Shown here one piece after another: positions 30,474-40,146 of a DNA stretch of 64,000 nt. The DNA is from Agromyces sp. CF514. Its GTDB lineage: Bacteria > Actinomycetota > Actinomycetes > Actinomycetales > Microbacteriaceae. Numbering within the stretch: position 1 is the stretch's first letter; the number at the start of each line of letters is the position of its first letter. The stretch lies in NCBI RefSeq assembly GCF_900113185.1, contig NZ_FOZD01000001.1:1054001-1118000 (forward strand), in the 5' to 3' direction. Made by a program: the position numbers and the translations under genes. The notes beneath the pieces were generated by a model, which saw only the letters and a list, made by a program, of their open reading frames with translations, was not told the origin of the DNA and did not search any database.

Positions 30474-31520
30474 ATGGCACGGAATCACACGCTCGCCAAG
30501 CGCGCGCTGTTCGGTGTGGGGGCGTCCGTCCTCGCCATCGGACTCCTCGCCGGCTGCACCGGCGGAGGCACGGAGGAGAGCGTCACCGAACAGGGCACCA
30601 GCAGCGAAGAGAACGCCTCGACCGGCGACAAGGTGACCATCGGCTTCTCGGGCCCGGCCGCCGACCACGGCTGGCTCGGCGCCATCAACTCGGGCGCCAT
30701 CGCGGCAGCCGAGGGCTTCGACGACGTCGAGCTCAGCCTCGCCGAGGGAACGAACGACGTGAACGCGCAGATCGCGGCCGTCGAGACCTTCATCAACGAG
30801 GGCGTCGACGCGATCGTGCTGCTGCCGAGCGACGGTGCGGCGCTGACCGAGGTCGCGACCAAGGCGATGGAGGCAGGCATCCCGGTCATCAACGTCGACC
30901 GCGAGTTCTCGAGCCCGTTCGCGGCACGCACCACCGTGCTCGGCGACAACTACGGCATGGGCGTCTCGGCCGGCACCTACATCTGCGAGCAGCTCGACGG
31001 CCAGGACAACGCGGTCGTCGCCGAGATCGCCGGCATCGACTCGCTGCCGCTCACGCAGGACCGCTCGCAGGGCTTCGCCGACGCGCTCGACGACTGCGGC
31101 CTCGAGGTCGGCGCCCGTGTCGCGGCCGACTTCACCGTGCAGGGCGGCGAGGCCGCGACCTCGCAGCTGCTCGCCGCGAACCCGAAGATCGACGCGATCT
31201 GGAACCACGACGACGACCAGGGCATCGGCGTGCTCGCGGCCATCAACGCCGCCGGACGCGACGAGTTCTTCATGGTCGGCGGCGCCGGCTCGAAGAACGC
31301 GATGGAGGCCATCGAGGCCGACGACAGCGTGCTCAAGGCCACCATCATCTACCCGTCGACGCAGGCCGCCGACGGCATCGCCCTGGCGCGTCTCATCGCG
31401 CAGGGCAAGACGATGAGCGACCTGATCACGCCCAGCGTGCCCAACCGCATCGTCCTCGACGCACCGGTGGTCACCAAGGAGAACGTCGACCAGTACATCG
31501 GACTCGCGTTCGAGTCCTGA
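30474..31520 (+). CDS. Sugar ABC transporter substrate-binding lipoprotein (periplasmic-binding-protein-like I, ribose type)
   Basis: A 348-residue lipoprotein. The lipobox is LLAGC, with the Cys near residue 27, followed by a Gly/Ser/Glu-rich tether. The mature fold is the RbsB-like Peripla_BP_4 domain, starting KVTIGFSGPAADHGWLG. Features are DAIVLLPSDGAAL, a domain-crossover INVDREF, and DAIWNHDDDQGIG. It would catch the sugar outside the membrane and deliver it to the divergently encoded permease and ATPase. AAAGGAG precedes the ATG at 30474. A strong stem-loop after the stop probably lowers transcription into the oxidoreductase genes that follow. Confidence 0.9.
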   Translation: MARNHTLAKRALFGVGASVLAIGLLAGCTGGGTEESVTEQGTSSEENASTGDKVTIGFSGPAADHGWLGAINSGAIAAAEGFDDVELSLAEGTNDVNAQIAAVETFINEGVDAIVLLPSDGAALTEVATKAMEAGIPVINVDREFSSPFAARTTVLGDNYGMGVSAGTYICEQLDGQDNAVVAEIAGIDSLPLTQDRSQGFADALDDCGLEVGARVAADFTVQGGEAATSQLLAANPKIDAIWNHDDDQGIGVLAAINAAGRDEFFMVGGAGSKNAMEAIEADDSVLKATIIYPSTQAADGIALARLIAQGKTMSDLITPSVPNRIVLDAPVVTKENVDQYIGLAFES

Positions 31521-31526
31521 GTGCTC

Positions 31527-31560
31527 GCGGGGTGCCCGGCCGTCGCGCCGGGCACCCCGC
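31527..31560 (+). terminator. Stem-loop after binding-protein gene
   Basis: A 13-bp perfect stem (31527-31539 with 31548-31560) and an 8-nt loop, 6 nt after the stop. It may be a terminator or an attenuator, since the next gene reads the same way 45 bp on and has no clear promoter. Confidence 0.7.
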
Positions 31561-31604
31561 CATCGACCGTCCGGAAACGACCAGGCAACGACAGGAAGGA
31601 TGAC

Positions 31605-32783
31605 ATGTCGGACACGCTCCGCGTCGCGATGATCGGCGCAGGATTCATGGGCGCAGCGCACTCCCAGAGCTGGCGCGTCGCCCCCCGGTTCTTCGATCTG
31701 CCCGTGAAGCCCACGATGCAGGTCCTGGCCGCCCGCGACCGCGCGGCCGTCGAGCAGGCCGCCGAGAAATGGGGATGGGCGGAGGCATCCGTCGACTGGC
31801 GCGAGGTGATCGCCCGCGACGACATCGACCTCGTCGACATCGTCACCCCGGGCGACACGCACGCGGAGATCGCGATCGCCGCCCTCGAGGCCGGCAAGCA
31901 CGTGCTCTGCGAGAAGCCCCTCGCGAACACCGTCGAGGAGGCCGCCGCCATGGCCGAAGCGGCCAACGCGGCCGCCGAGCGCGGCGTCTTCAGCATGGTG
32001 GGCCTCACCTACCGCCGGGTCCCGGCGGTGACGTTCGCCCGCGACCTCGTCGCGGCCGGCCGGATCGGCGTGGTGCGGCAGGTCCGCGCCGCCTACCGGC
32101 AGGACTGGCTTCGCGACGAGACCGGCCCGATGACGTGGCGGCTCGAGAAGGCCAGGGCCGGATCGGGCTCGCTGGGCGACATCGGAGCCCACGCCATCGA
32201 TCTCGCCGAGTTCATCACCGGGCTTCGGCTCGAACGCGTCTCCGGGATCCTCGAGACGATCGTGAGCGAGCGGCCGCTCCTCGGCGACCGCGTCGGACTC
32301 TCGGGCACGGCATCCGACCAGGTCGGCACCGTGACCGTCGACGACGTCGCCCTCATCACCGGACGCTTCGAGGAGCAGGGCGGCTTCGCCCCGATCGGCA
32401 CGTTCGAGGCGACGCGGTTCGCGACCGGCCGCAAGAACGCCCTGACCATCGAGGTGTCGGGGTCGCGCGGGGCCATCGCCTTCGACCTCGAACGGCTCAA
32501 CGAGCTCGAGGTGTACAGCGTCGCCGACCCCGATCTCGAGCAGGGGTTCCGCCGAGTCCTCGTCACCGAACCCGGGCATCCCTACCTCGCACCGTGGTGG
32601 CCTCCGGGCCACACGCTCGGCTACGAGCACGGCTTCTCGCACCAGGTCGTCGAGCTCGTGACCGCGATCGCCGAGGGCACCGCCCCGAGGCCATCGTTCG
32701 CCGACGGCCTGCACCTCCAGCGCGTGCTCGACGCGGTCGAGCACAGCTCGAGCGAAGGCTCCGCCTGGAAGCCGGTGAACTGA
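31605..32783 (+). CDS. Gfo/Idh/MocA family sugar oxidoreductase
   Basis: A 392-residue NAD(P)-dependent dehydrogenase. A Rossmann motif [12 protein letters not shown] starts the protein, CEKPLA (about 102-107) carries the catalytic Lys, and [13 protein letters not shown] carries the Asp/His pair. The family oxidises sugars, inositols or sugar acids. It follows the binding-protein gene and precedes a TIM-barrel isomerase, so the three probably process one imported compound by an oxidative route. AGGAAGGA at 31592-31599 sets the start. The exact substrate is unknown; inositol-like or rare-hexose use is possible. Confidence 0.87.
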   Translation: MSDTLRVAMIGAGFMGAAHSQSWRVAPRFFDLPVKPTMQVLAARDRAAVEQAAEKWGWAEASVDWREVIARDDIDLVDIVTPGDTHAEIAIAALEAGKHVLCEKPLANTVEEAAAMAEAANAAAERGVFSMVGLTYRRVPAVTFARDLVAAGRIGVVRQVRAAYRQDWLRDETGPMTWRLEKARAGSGSLGDIGAHAIDLAEFITGLRLERVSGILETIVSERPLLGDRVGLSGTASDQVGTVTVDDVALITGRFEEQGGFAPIGTFEATRFATGRKNALTIEVSGSRGAIAFDLERLNELEVYSVADPDLEQGFRRVLVTEPGHPYLAPWWPPGHTLGYEHGFSHQVVELVTAIAEGTAPRPSFADGLHLQRVLDAVEHSSSEGSAWKPVN

Positions 32784-32829
32784 TGCCGGCCCGCCGTCCA
32801 CAGATCGACCGAAACAAGGAGCAGACGCG

Positions 32830-33831
32830 ATGACGCGACCGATCACACTGTTCACCGGCCAATGGGCCGACCTGCCGTTCGAGGAGGTCGCCAGGCTCGC
32901 AGGGGACTGGGGCTACGACGGCCTCGAGATCGCCTGCTGGGGCGATCACCTCGACGTCTCGCGGTGGGACGACGACGCCTACGTGCAGTCGCGCCTCGAC
33001 ATCCTCGAGCGCAACGGCCTGGAGGTCTTCGCGATCTCGAACCACCTGACCGGGCAGGCCGTGTGCGACGACCCGATCGACGAGCGCCACCGCGACATCC
33101 TGAGCGACCGCGTGTGGGGCGACGGCGACCCCGAGGGCGTGCGGCAGCGCGCCGCGGAGGACCTGAAGGACACGGCGCGGTTCGCGGCGAAGCTCGGCGT
33201 GAAGACCGTGAACGGGTTCACGGGGTCGTCCATCTGGAAGGCGGTGGCGATGTTCCCGCCCGCCTCCGATGACTGGATCGAGGCCGGCTACCGGGACTTC
33301 GCCGACCGCTGGAACCCGATCCTCGACGTGTTCGAGGAGGTCGGCGTGCGGTTCGCGCTCGAGGTGCACCCGTCGGAGATCGCGTACGACTACTGGACCG
33401 CGAAGCGCACCCTCGAGGCGATCGGGCACCGGCCGAGCTTCGGGTTCAACTTCGACCCGTCGCACTTCGTCTGGCAGCAGCTCGACAGCGTGGCGTTCGT
33501 GCTCGACTTCGCCGAGCACGTCTTCCACGTGCACGTGAAGGAGTCCGTGACGAACCTCGACGGCCGCAACGGCGTGCTCGGTTCGCACCTGCCGTGGGCG
33601 AACCCCCGCCGTGGGTGGACCTTCGTGTCCACCGGCCATGGGGCGGTGCCGTGGGAACCCGTGTTCCGCGCCCTGAACGCCATCGGCTACGACGGGCCGA
33701 CCAGCGTGGAGTGGGAGGATGCGGGCATGGACCGCCTCCAGGGCGCGCCGGAGGCGCTCGCGTTCGTGCGCAGGCTCAACGCGATCACGCCGCCGTCGGC
33801 GGCGTTCGACGCGGCCTTCAGCAGCAACTGA
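32830..33831 (+). CDS. Sugar phosphate isomerase/epimerase family TIM-barrel protein
   Basis: A 333-residue xylose-isomerase-like (AP_endonuc_2) TIM barrel. The metal ligands are visible: E178 in LEVHPSE, D209-H212 in FDPSHF, His in HVHVKE, and a late Glu in SVEWEDAG. Members isomerise, epimerise or dehydrate keto-sugars and cyclitols (IolE, IolH and similar). An AAGGAG runs into the 46-bp gap from the oxidoreductase, so one operon is likely. It would act on the oxidised product of the preceding enzyme. The gene ends 90 bp before the second ROK regulator. Confidence 0.86.
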   Translation: MTRPITLFTGQWADLPFEEVARLAGDWGYDGLEIACWGDHLDVSRWDDDAYVQSRLDILERNGLEVFAISNHLTGQAVCDDPIDERHRDILSDRVWGDGDPEGVRQRAAEDLKDTARFAAKLGVKTVNGFTGSSIWKAVAMFPPASDDWIEAGYRDFADRWNPILDVFEEVGVRFALEVHPSEIAYDYWTAKRTLEAIGHRPSFGFNFDPSHFVWQQLDSVAFVLDFAEHVFHVHVKESVTNLDGRNGVLGSHLPWANPRRGWTFVSTGHGAVPWEPVFRALNAIGYDGPTSVEWEDAGMDRLQGAPEALAFVRRLNAITPPSAAFDAAFSSN

Positions 33832-33921
33832 CAGTCTGGGCGAGAGGCGTCGCCGGGGCGACGGGCTGCCGTGCAGTCCGCCGCCCCGGCGCGCTTCGCC
33901 GGGACTTCCGAAAGGGTGGGT

Positions 33922-35151
33922 ATGGACGGGGCGAGGACGGATGCGTCGGGCTCGACGCTCGGGGCGACGATCGACGACATCCGAAGGCAGAACCTCGCGC
34001 AGGTCCTCCGCCTGGTGCATCGCGACGGCCCGATGTCGCGGGCCGAGATCACGAAGGCGACGGCGCTGAACCGATCGACGGTGGGCGGGTTGGTGAGCGA
34101 GCTCTCCCACCGCGGGCTGGTCGTCGAGAATCCGGCCGCGGCGGTGCGCAAGGTCGGGCGGCCGAGCCCGTCGGTCGCGGCCTCCGACCAGGCGACCGCG
34201 ATCGCCGTCAACCCCGAGGTGGACGCGATCGACGTCGCGCTCGTGGGCCTCAGCGGGCGCGTGCTGCACCGGGTCAGGTACCGCAACGAGCGCACGCCCA
34301 CCGTGGGCGAGTTCGTCAACGTCGTGAGCGCCATCATCGAGGGCATGCGACCGGCGTTCGGCGACACCGCGGTGCTCGGGGTCGGCGTGGCCCTTCCCGG
34401 CCTGGTGCGCGAGGTCGACGGGTCGGCGATCCTCGCCCCGCACCTCGGCTGGCGCGATGCGCCGATCGGCCTGCTGGTCGAGGAGGCGACGGGCATGCGA
34501 GTGGTCGTCGGCAACGACGCGAACTGCGGAGTCGTGGCCGAGAGCACGTTCGGGGCCGGCCGCGGCGACGGCGTGGTCATCTACCTCAACGGCGGTGCCA
34601 GCGGCATCGGCGGCGGCATCGTCATCAACGGCCGCCTCGTCGGAGGCGAGGGGGGCAACGCCGGCGAGTTCGGGCACACGGCGGTCTCGACCAGGGGCTG
34701 TCGATGCCACTGCGGGGCGACGGGATGCCTCGAGACCGAGGTCCGTCGCGACCGGTTCGTCGAGGCGGCGGGACTGGGCGACGTCGAGCCCGGTGCCGTG
34801 CTCGACGCGATGGCCGCTTCGTGGCTCGACCGGAACGCCGCCGGCGCCGTCGAGATCGACCGCCAGGTGAGCCGGTTGGCCGTCGCGCTCAGATCGATCG
34901 TCAACATCTTCAACCCGCGCACGATCATCCTCGGCGGGCATCTCGCCCATCTGCTCGCGGTCGTCGGAGAGGACGAGATCCACCGCCGGATCGCGCCGAC
35001 GCTGCCGGGCGGCGGCAGCGAGCCCGAGATCGTCGGGGCACGGCTGAACGACGAGCTGCTGCTCATCGGCGCCGCCGAGCTGGTCTTCGCGCAGACGCTC
35101 GCGGACCCGACGGTGATGCCGCGGGAGGTCGCGTCCTCGCTCGTGCGGTGA
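33922..35151 (+). CDS. ROK family transcriptional repressor (second copy)
   Basis: A 409-residue ROK regulator, paralogous to the one at 26325-27560. The shared HTH is IRRQNLAQVLRLVH with ALNRSTVGGLVSEL; it also has the loop GGASGIGGGIVING, the zinc motif CHCGATGCLE and the C-terminal VNIFNPRTIILGG. The ATG at 33922 follows GAAAGGG; a GTG 6 nt earlier is less likely. It is on the same strand as the oxidoreductase/isomerase unit. Two ROK proteins bracketing one importer may sense two different intermediates or may be recent duplicates. Confidence 0.88.
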   Translation: MDGARTDASGSTLGATIDDIRRQNLAQVLRLVHRDGPMSRAEITKATALNRSTVGGLVSELSHRGLVVENPAAAVRKVGRPSPSVAASDQATAIAVNPEVDAIDVALVGLSGRVLHRVRYRNERTPTVGEFVNVVSAIIEGMRPAFGDTAVLGVGVALPGLVREVDGSAILAPHLGWRDAPIGLLVEEATGMRVVVGNDANCGVVAESTFGAGRGDGVVIYLNGGASGIGGGIVINGRLVGGEGGNAGEFGHTAVSTRGCRCHCGATGCLETEVRRDRFVEAAGLGDVEPGAVLDAMAASWLDRNAAGAVEIDRQVSRLAVALRSIVNIFNPRTIILGGHLAHLLAVVGEDEIHRRIAPTLPGGGSEPEIVGARLNDELLLIGAAELVFAQTLADPTVMPREVASSLVR

Positions 35152-35157
35152 CGGTCG

Positions 35158-35177
35158 CCGCCGACGCGCGTCGGCGG
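35158..35177. terminator. Palindromic terminator after second ROK gene
   Basis: A 20-bp perfect palindrome (half CCGCCGACGC) starts 6 nt after the stop, between convergent genes. Confidence 0.6.
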
Positions 35178-35183
35178 AGCGAT

Positions 35184-35224
35184 CGGAGCGGTCGGGGCGA
35201 TCACGTCGGCCGGAGCGGTCGGGG
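35184..35224. repeat. 14-bp direct repeat in convergent spacer
   Basis: CGGAGCGGTCGGGG occurs at 35184-35197 and 35211-35224 in a low-complexity G-rich spacer. No function is apparent. Confidence 0.4.
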
Positions 35225-35283
35225 CCGTCGGCCGCGTCGCAGGCGAACGCGGGCGAGCGGATGCCGCGGGCCGGCCCTGCGGG

Positions 35284-36444
35284 CTACCGGGACTGCAGCA
35301 CCGGGCCCGACGACCGGCGCACGACGAGGAGCGGCTGCGGCACGGTGACCGGGCGCGGCTCGGTCTGCTCGATGCGGGCGAGGAGCTCGTGGACGGCGGC
35401 GCGGCCCTGCGCCTCGAAGTCGTTGCGCAGCGTGGTGAGCGGGGGATCGAGGTAGGCCGCCTCGGGGATGTCGTCGATGCCGACGACGCTCACGTCTTCG
35501 GGAATCCGCAGCCCGCGCTCCTTGAGGGCGAGCATCGCGCCGATCGCCATCTGGTCGTTGGCGGCCACGTACGCGGTGGCGTCGGGCAGCACTGCGAGGT
35601 CGGCGATCGCGTCGTAGCCCGACTTCGCCGACCAGTCGCCGTGCAGGATCGCGACCGCGTGCATGCCCTGCGCCTCGACGGCCGACTCGAACGCGCGCAG
35701 TCGGTTGCGCGACGCCGACCAGGTGCGCGGGCCGGCGATGTGCGCGAGTCGGCGGTGCCCGAGCTCGGCGAGGTGGGCCACGACCGCCGGCAGGCCGACG
35801 CTCGACAGCTTGGTGCGCGGGTCGTCCGGCACGCCGTCGGACTCGGCGGCGACGTACGCCGGCACGCGGAAGGCGGTCGTCTCGAAGGCGTGGGTCATCT
35901 CGTCGGTCGAGGCCAGGGCGAGCACGCCGGCGAGGTCGTGCTGCGTGATGATGGCGAGCGATTCCTCGATCGCACGGGGATTGCGCGCGTCGAGCGCGAT
36001 GATGTCGAGCACGTACCCGGCCTCGCGTGCAGCCGCGCTGGCCCCCTCGACGATGCGGCCGGGGCCGACCTGCGAGATCTCGTGGGTCAGTGCGCCGATG
36101 CGGTGCGATCGCCCCGACTTGAGGCTGCGGGCGGTCAGGTTCGGTCGGTAGCCGAGTTCGTCGAGGGCCTGCTCGACCTTCTCGCGGGTCTCGGGGCGGA
36201 TGCCCTCGAAGCCCTTGAGGAACCGGCTGACGGTCTGGTGCGAGACCCCGGCGGCCTGGGCGACGTCGTAGATGGTCGCAGCCTTGGTGCGCGGAGACGT
36301 CGCCGCGCGAGCGTCGTAGCCGGCGTCCGCCGCGACGGCGTCGCGAGAGGCGCCGGCGTCGCGAGAGGCGCCCGCGGCGCCCGTGCCGCCCGAGGCGGCG
36401 CCGGACGCGGAATCGGCGTCGGACGACGCTGGACTCGTGCTCAT
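35284..36444 (-). CDS. LacI family repressor of the first galactoside operon
   Basis: A 386-residue LacI/GalR regulator. The HTH is [20 protein letters not shown] at ~57-76, followed by the hinge helix [11 protein letters not shown] and a type I periplasmic-like sugar domain. A ~55-residue Ser/Ala/Asp-rich tail precedes the HTH, which is unusual for LacI proteins; it contains the duplicated hexapeptide GASRDA, encoded by an 18-bp tandem repeat. The ATG at 36444 has GGAGAGGG just upstream, and no ATG or GTG nearer the HTH was found. It is divergent from a GH42 operon whose promoter carries two matching palindromes, so it should repress that operon and itself, induced by a galactoside or galactose. 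Confidence 0.87.
   Translation of the reverse strand: MSTSPASSDADSASGAASGGTGAAGASRDAGASRDAVAADAGYDARAATSPRTKAATIYDVAQAAGVSHQTVSRFLKGFEGIRPETREKVEQALDELGYRPNLTARSLKSGRSHRIGALTHEISQVGPGRIVEGASAAAREAGYVLDIIALDARNPRAIEESLAIITQHDLAGVLALASTDEMTHAFETTAFRVPAYVAAESDGVPDDPRTKLSSVGLPAVVAHLAELGHRRLAHIAGPRTWSASRNRLRAFESAVEAQGMHAVAILHGDWSAKSGYDAIADLAVLPDATAYVAANDQMAIGAMLALKERGLRIPEDVSVVGIDDIPEAAYLDPPLTTLRNDFEAQGRAAVHELLARIEQTEPRPVTVPQPLLVVRRSSGPVLQSR
36336..36371. repeat. 18-bp perfect tandem repeat inside LacI gene
   Basis: Two adjacent identical 18-bp units, 36336-36353 and 36354-36371, in frame. They encode the repeated GASRDA of the LacI N-terminal tail. Confidence 0.7.
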
Positions 36445-36521
36445 CTGGACCCTCTCCGGTGCCGCTTCGGCGGCGGACTGCGCATCTGCGGCCCGCGGTG
36501 CTCTTCCGCTGAAAATAGTGC

Positions 36522-36580
36522 TTGACAGATCGATGTTATCGGCAACATGCTTGCTTTCACCCAATGTTGTCGAAAACATT
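36522..36580 (+). promoter_or_regulatory. GH42 operon promoter with tandem LacI operators
   Basis: TTGACA (36522-36527) and a -10 near 36545-36551 (CATGCT). One palindrome, consensus ATGTTnTCGnnAACAT, fills the spacer (36533-36548). A second copy, extended to 18 bp, lies at 36563-36580. Their centres are 31 bp apart, three helical turns. The adjacent divergent LacI protein is the obvious binder. Confidence 0.75.
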
Positions 36581-36634
36581 CGAATGATGTTCCACCAGAG
36601 CGGCCCTGCCGACCTACAACGGAGTACGAATCAG

Positions 36635-38740
36635 ATGAAGTCACCGCTGCCCGTCGCGTCCCCGAGCGGACTCCTCTTCGGCGTCGCCTACTACCCCGAG
36701 TACCACCTCACCGACCGCGTCGAGACCGACCTCGACCTCATGCGCGAGGCCGGCATCAACGTGATCCGCGTGGGGGAGTCGGTGTGGTCGACGTGGGAGC
36801 CCCGCGACGGCGAGTTCGAGCTCGAGTGGCTGGCCCCTGTGCTCGACGAGGCGCACCGCCGCGGCATCCGCGTGATCCTCGGAACGCCCACCTACGCGGT
36901 GCCGCCGTGGCTGCAGGTCGCCCACCCCGAGATCGCGGCCGAGCGCCGCACGGGCGAGCCGATCCCGTGGGGCGCGCGCCAGGAGACGGACTTCTCGCAC
37001 CCCGTGTTCCGCACCTACGCCGAGCGCGTCATCCGCGCCGTCGTCGGCCGCTACGCCGGCCACCCCGCCGTCATCGGCTTCCAGGTCGACAACGAGCCCG
37101 GCATGGAGCTCTTCCACAACGACCACGTCTTCGAGGAGTTCGTGAACCGGCTGCGAGCGCAGTTCGGCGACGTCGAGACCCTCAACCGCGAATGGGGCCT
37201 CACCTACTGGTCGCACCGCCTGGCCGACTGGTCGGAGATGTGGCGGCCCGACGGCAACTCGTTCCCGCAGTACGACCTCGCGTGGCGGCGGTTCCAGACC
37301 GAGCTCACGACCGAGTTCATCGCGTGGCAGGCCGAGCTCGTGCGCGAGTACTCGCGCGCCGACCAGTTCGTGACCACCTGCCTGCAGTACGGTCGACCGG
37401 CGCTCGACGACGAACGGGTCAGCCGCGCGCTCGACATCACCTCGGGCAACCCGTACTACGGCATGCAGGACCGCCTCGACGCGACCCTCGAGCGCTCCCA
37501 GCTCAGCCAGTGGACCACCACCGGCGTCCCCGCCCTCTTCCGAGCGGCCGATCGCATGTTCGCCTCGAAGCAGGGCCGTTACCTCGTCACCGAGACGAAC
37601 GCGCAGTCGATCGGGCACTCCGACACGAACTTCCCGCCCTACCCCGGCCAACTGAAGCAGTCCGCGTACACCTTCATCTCCCGCGGCGCGGCGATGATCG
37701 AGTACTGGCACTGGCACACGCTGCCCTACGGCATCGAGACCTACTGGGGCGGCGTGCTCCCGCACAGCCTCGTGCCCGGCCGGGTCTACCGCGAGGTCGC
37801 CGAGATCGGTGCCGAGCTCGCGGCGATCGGCACGACGCTCGACGGCTTCGAACCCGATGCGGATGTCGCGATCCTCTGGTCGAACGCGAGCCGCTACGCC
37901 ATGCAGTTCACGCCGCCGCTCCGCGTCGACGAGGGGCCCGACCCCGAGTCGTACGAGAAGATCTTCGACGCCTTCCACCGCGGCGCAGTCGAGGCCGGAC
38001 GCCAGACCCGCCTGCTGCACCTCGACCAGGCCGGTGCGATCGGCGCCGAGGCGCTCGCCGCGCGGTATCCGGTGCTCGTCGCCGCGGGCGTCTACGTGAC
38101 CACGGATGCCGAGCTGGCACTCCTGCGCGACTACGTCGCCGCCGGCGGACACCTCGTCGTCGGCCCCCGCACCGGCTACGCCGACGAGGAGGCCCGTGCG
38201 CGGGTCGAGGTCTCGCCCGTGCGACTGGCCGACCTCGCGGGGGTGCACTACGACGAGTACTCGAACCTCGAGCACGAGGTGCCGGTCGTCGCGACATCCG
38301 AAGCCCTGCACCTCGACGGCACCGCCGCGGCACGCCTCTGGATCGACGGCCTCATCGTCGACGATGCCGACGTGCTCGCACGCCACGTGCACCTCAGATT
38401 CGGCGACTTCCCCGCCGTCACCAGCCACGCAGTCGGCGATGGTCGCGTCACCGTCGTCGGCTGCGTGCCCAGCCCCGCCCTCGCGAGCGGCGTCATCCGC
38501 TGGGCCGCGCCAGACGCGACCTCGCACGAGCTCGCGGGCGAGACCGCCGGCCCCGTCACCGTGACCTCCGGCACGCTGCCGGACGGGCGTCGGGCCTGGT
38601 TCGCCTTCAACTGGGGATGGGAGCCGCAGAACCTCGTGCTCGCGGCATCCGTCACCGATACCGTCACGGGAGCGCAGCTCCAGGCGGGAACAGACGTCTC
38701 ACTGGCCGCGTGGTCGACGCGGACCTTCCTCAGCCGGTGA
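36635..38740 (+). CDS. Beta-galactosidase, GH42 (copy 1, lacking the Zn cluster)
   Basis: A 701-residue cytoplasmic GH42 enzyme with no signal peptide. The TIM barrel starts FGVAYYPEYHLTDRVETD. The acid/base is E154 in VDNEPG and the nucleophile is E320 in LVTETNAQS. The trimer-forming domain and the C-terminal beta domain follow. Unlike the other two GH42 proteins here, it lacks the four-Cys zinc cluster (GARQETDFSHP replaces the CPSSP segment). This suggests a distinct subgroup, perhaps with different linkage preference. The start at 36635 follows CGGAG at 36620-36624; an ATG at 36588 in the same frame would add ~16 residues. It is first in an operon with a binding protein and two permeases. 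Confidence 0.9.
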   Translation: MKSPLPVASPSGLLFGVAYYPEYHLTDRVETDLDLMREAGINVIRVGESVWSTWEPRDGEFELEWLAPVLDEAHRRGIRVILGTPTYAVPPWLQVAHPEIAAERRTGEPIPWGARQETDFSHPVFRTYAERVIRAVVGRYAGHPAVIGFQVDNEPGMELFHNDHVFEEFVNRLRAQFGDVETLNREWGLTYWSHRLADWSEMWRPDGNSFPQYDLAWRRFQTELTTEFIAWQAELVREYSRADQFVTTCLQYGRPALDDERVSRALDITSGNPYYGMQDRLDATLERSQLSQWTTTGVPALFRAADRMFASKQGRYLVTETNAQSIGHSDTNFPPYPGQLKQSAYTFISRGAAMIEYWHWHTLPYGIETYWGGVLPHSLVPGRVYREVAEIGAELAAIGTTLDGFEPDADVAILWSNASRYAMQFTPPLRVDEGPDPESYEKIFDAFHRGAVEAGRQTRLLHLDQAGAIGAEALAARYPVLVAAGVYVTTDAELALLRDYVAAGGHLVVGPRTGYADEEARARVEVSPVRLADLAGVHYDEYSNLEHEVPVVATSEALHLDGTAAARLWIDGLIVDDADVLARHVHLRFGDFPAVTSHAVGDGRVTVVGCVPSPALASGVIRWAAPDATSHELAGETAGPVTVTSGTLPDGRRAWFAFNWGWEPQNLVLAASVTDTVTGAQLQAGTDVSLAAWSTRTFLSR

Positions 38741-38787
38741 GCACCACGGGATCCTGCGATCCGACCACACCCACAGAAAGAGTCATC

Positions 38788-40140
38788 ATGATCAAGAAGA
38801 CACGGAGAACAGCACTGGCGCTGGTTGGCGGCGCCGTGTCCATCGGACTGCTCCTGACCGGATGCACGCCGAGCTCGGGCGACGGCGGCTCGACCGAGAC
38901 CGTCAGTCAGGACGACATCGACACGGCGATGACCACGCCTACGAAGCTCACGTTCTGGACCTGGGTTCCCGACATCGAGAACGAGGTGAAGCTCTTCGAG
39001 GAGAAGTACCCCGCGATCGACGTCACCGTCGAGAACGTCGGCCAGGGCCTTCCGCATTACCAGAAGCTCCGCAGTGCCATCGAGGCCGGCGAGGGAGCAC
39101 CGGATGTCGCGCAGCTCGAGTACCAGTACATCCCCTCGTTCGTGCTCAACCAATCCCTGCTCGACCTGACGCCCTACGGCGCCGGCGACCTCTCGAGCGA
39201 CTACGTCGACTGGGCGTGGAAGCAGGTCGCGCCCGACAAGGAGGTCTGGGCGATCCCGCAGGACGTCGGCCCCATGGGCAACCTCTACCGCGAGGACATC
39301 CTTGCCGAGGCCGGCATCACCGAGCCCCCGGCCACGTGGGACGACTATGCGACCGCGGCGAAGGCCGTGAAGGAGAAGACGGGTTCGTACATCTCGAACC
39401 TCGGCGCCACCCAGGCCGGGCAGATGATCGGCTTCTTCTGGCAGGCCGGCGTCAAGCCGTTCGGCTACGACGGCAAGGAGACCGTCTCGATCAACGTGAA
39501 CAGCGATGAGGCGAAGAAGGTCGCGAGCTACTGGACCGACCTCGTGCAGCAGGACCTGATCTCGACCGACGTCGACTTCAACGACACCTGGTACCAGGGC
39601 CTCGCGAGCGGCAAGTACGCGGGCTGGCTCACCGCGGCCTGGGGGCCGATCTTCCTCCAGGGCACCGCGGAGAGCACGTCGGGTCTGTGGAGGGCCGCGC
39701 CGCTGCCGCAGTGGAGTGCCGGCGACGAGGTCTCGGGCAACTGGGGCGGTTCGTCCGACGCGGTGCTGGCGTCGTCGAAGAACCCCATCGCGGCCTACGA
39801 GCTCGCGAAGTTCATCAACAACGACCACGACTCGGCCATGAAGCTCGCGACGGAGCAGTTCCTGTTCCCGCCGCAGGTCTCGGTGCTCGAGGATCCGGCG
39901 TTCGCCGACCAGGAGTCGGAGTTCTACGGCGGTCAGCAGGTCAACAAGCTCTTCGCCGAGATCTCGACGACCGTCGACACCGACTTCCAGTGGGTGCCGT
40001 TCATGGACTACGTGTACTCCACCTACGAGGAGACGATGGGTACCGTGGTCGCCGACAAGGGCGACATCGCCGCGGCGCTCGACACGTGGCAGGACCAGCT
40101 CGTGAAGTACGCGGAGGACCAGGGCTTCACCGTCGAGTGA
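38788..40140 (+). CDS. Galactoside ABC transporter substrate-binding lipoprotein (SBP_bac_1)
   Basis: A 450-residue extracytoplasmic solute receptor with lipobox LLTGC (Cys near residue 26) and a Ser/Gly tether. The MalE-like fold begins KLTFWTWVPDIENEVKLFEE. GNWGGSSDAVLASSKNP and WAIPQDVGPMGNLYRED are also typical segments. It lies between GH42 copy 1 and the MalF/MalG genes and is about 30% recognisable as a paralogue of the receptor at 50556 (shared QDVGP/QDSGP and NWGGSS). It should bind beta-galactosides such as galacto-oligosaccharides. AGAAAGAG precedes the ATG at 38788. Confidence 0.9.
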   Translation: MIKKTRRTALALVGGAVSIGLLLTGCTPSSGDGGSTETVSQDDIDTAMTTPTKLTFWTWVPDIENEVKLFEEKYPAIDVTVENVGQGLPHYQKLRSAIEAGEGAPDVAQLEYQYIPSFVLNQSLLDLTPYGAGDLSSDYVDWAWKQVAPDKEVWAIPQDVGPMGNLYREDILAEAGITEPPATWDDYATAAKAVKEKTGSYISNLGATQAGQMIGFFWQAGVKPFGYDGKETVSINVNSDEAKKVASYWTDLVQQDLISTDVDFNDTWYQGLASGKYAGWLTAAWGPIFLQGTAESTSGLWRAAPLPQWSAGDEVSGNWGGSSDAVLASSKNPIAAYELAKFINNDHDSAMKLATEQFLFPPQVSVLEDPAFADQESEFYGGQQVNKLFAEISTTVDTDFQWVPFMDYVYSTYEETMGTVVADKGDIAAALDTWQDQLVKYAEDQGFTVE

Positions 40141-40146
40141 GGCTCG

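Noticed and set aside
31505-31560. A tRNA-like stem near a TTCGAGTCC sequence
   Set aside because: The sequence is the last codons of the binding-protein gene and the stem is a simple terminator; no cloverleaf can be drawn.
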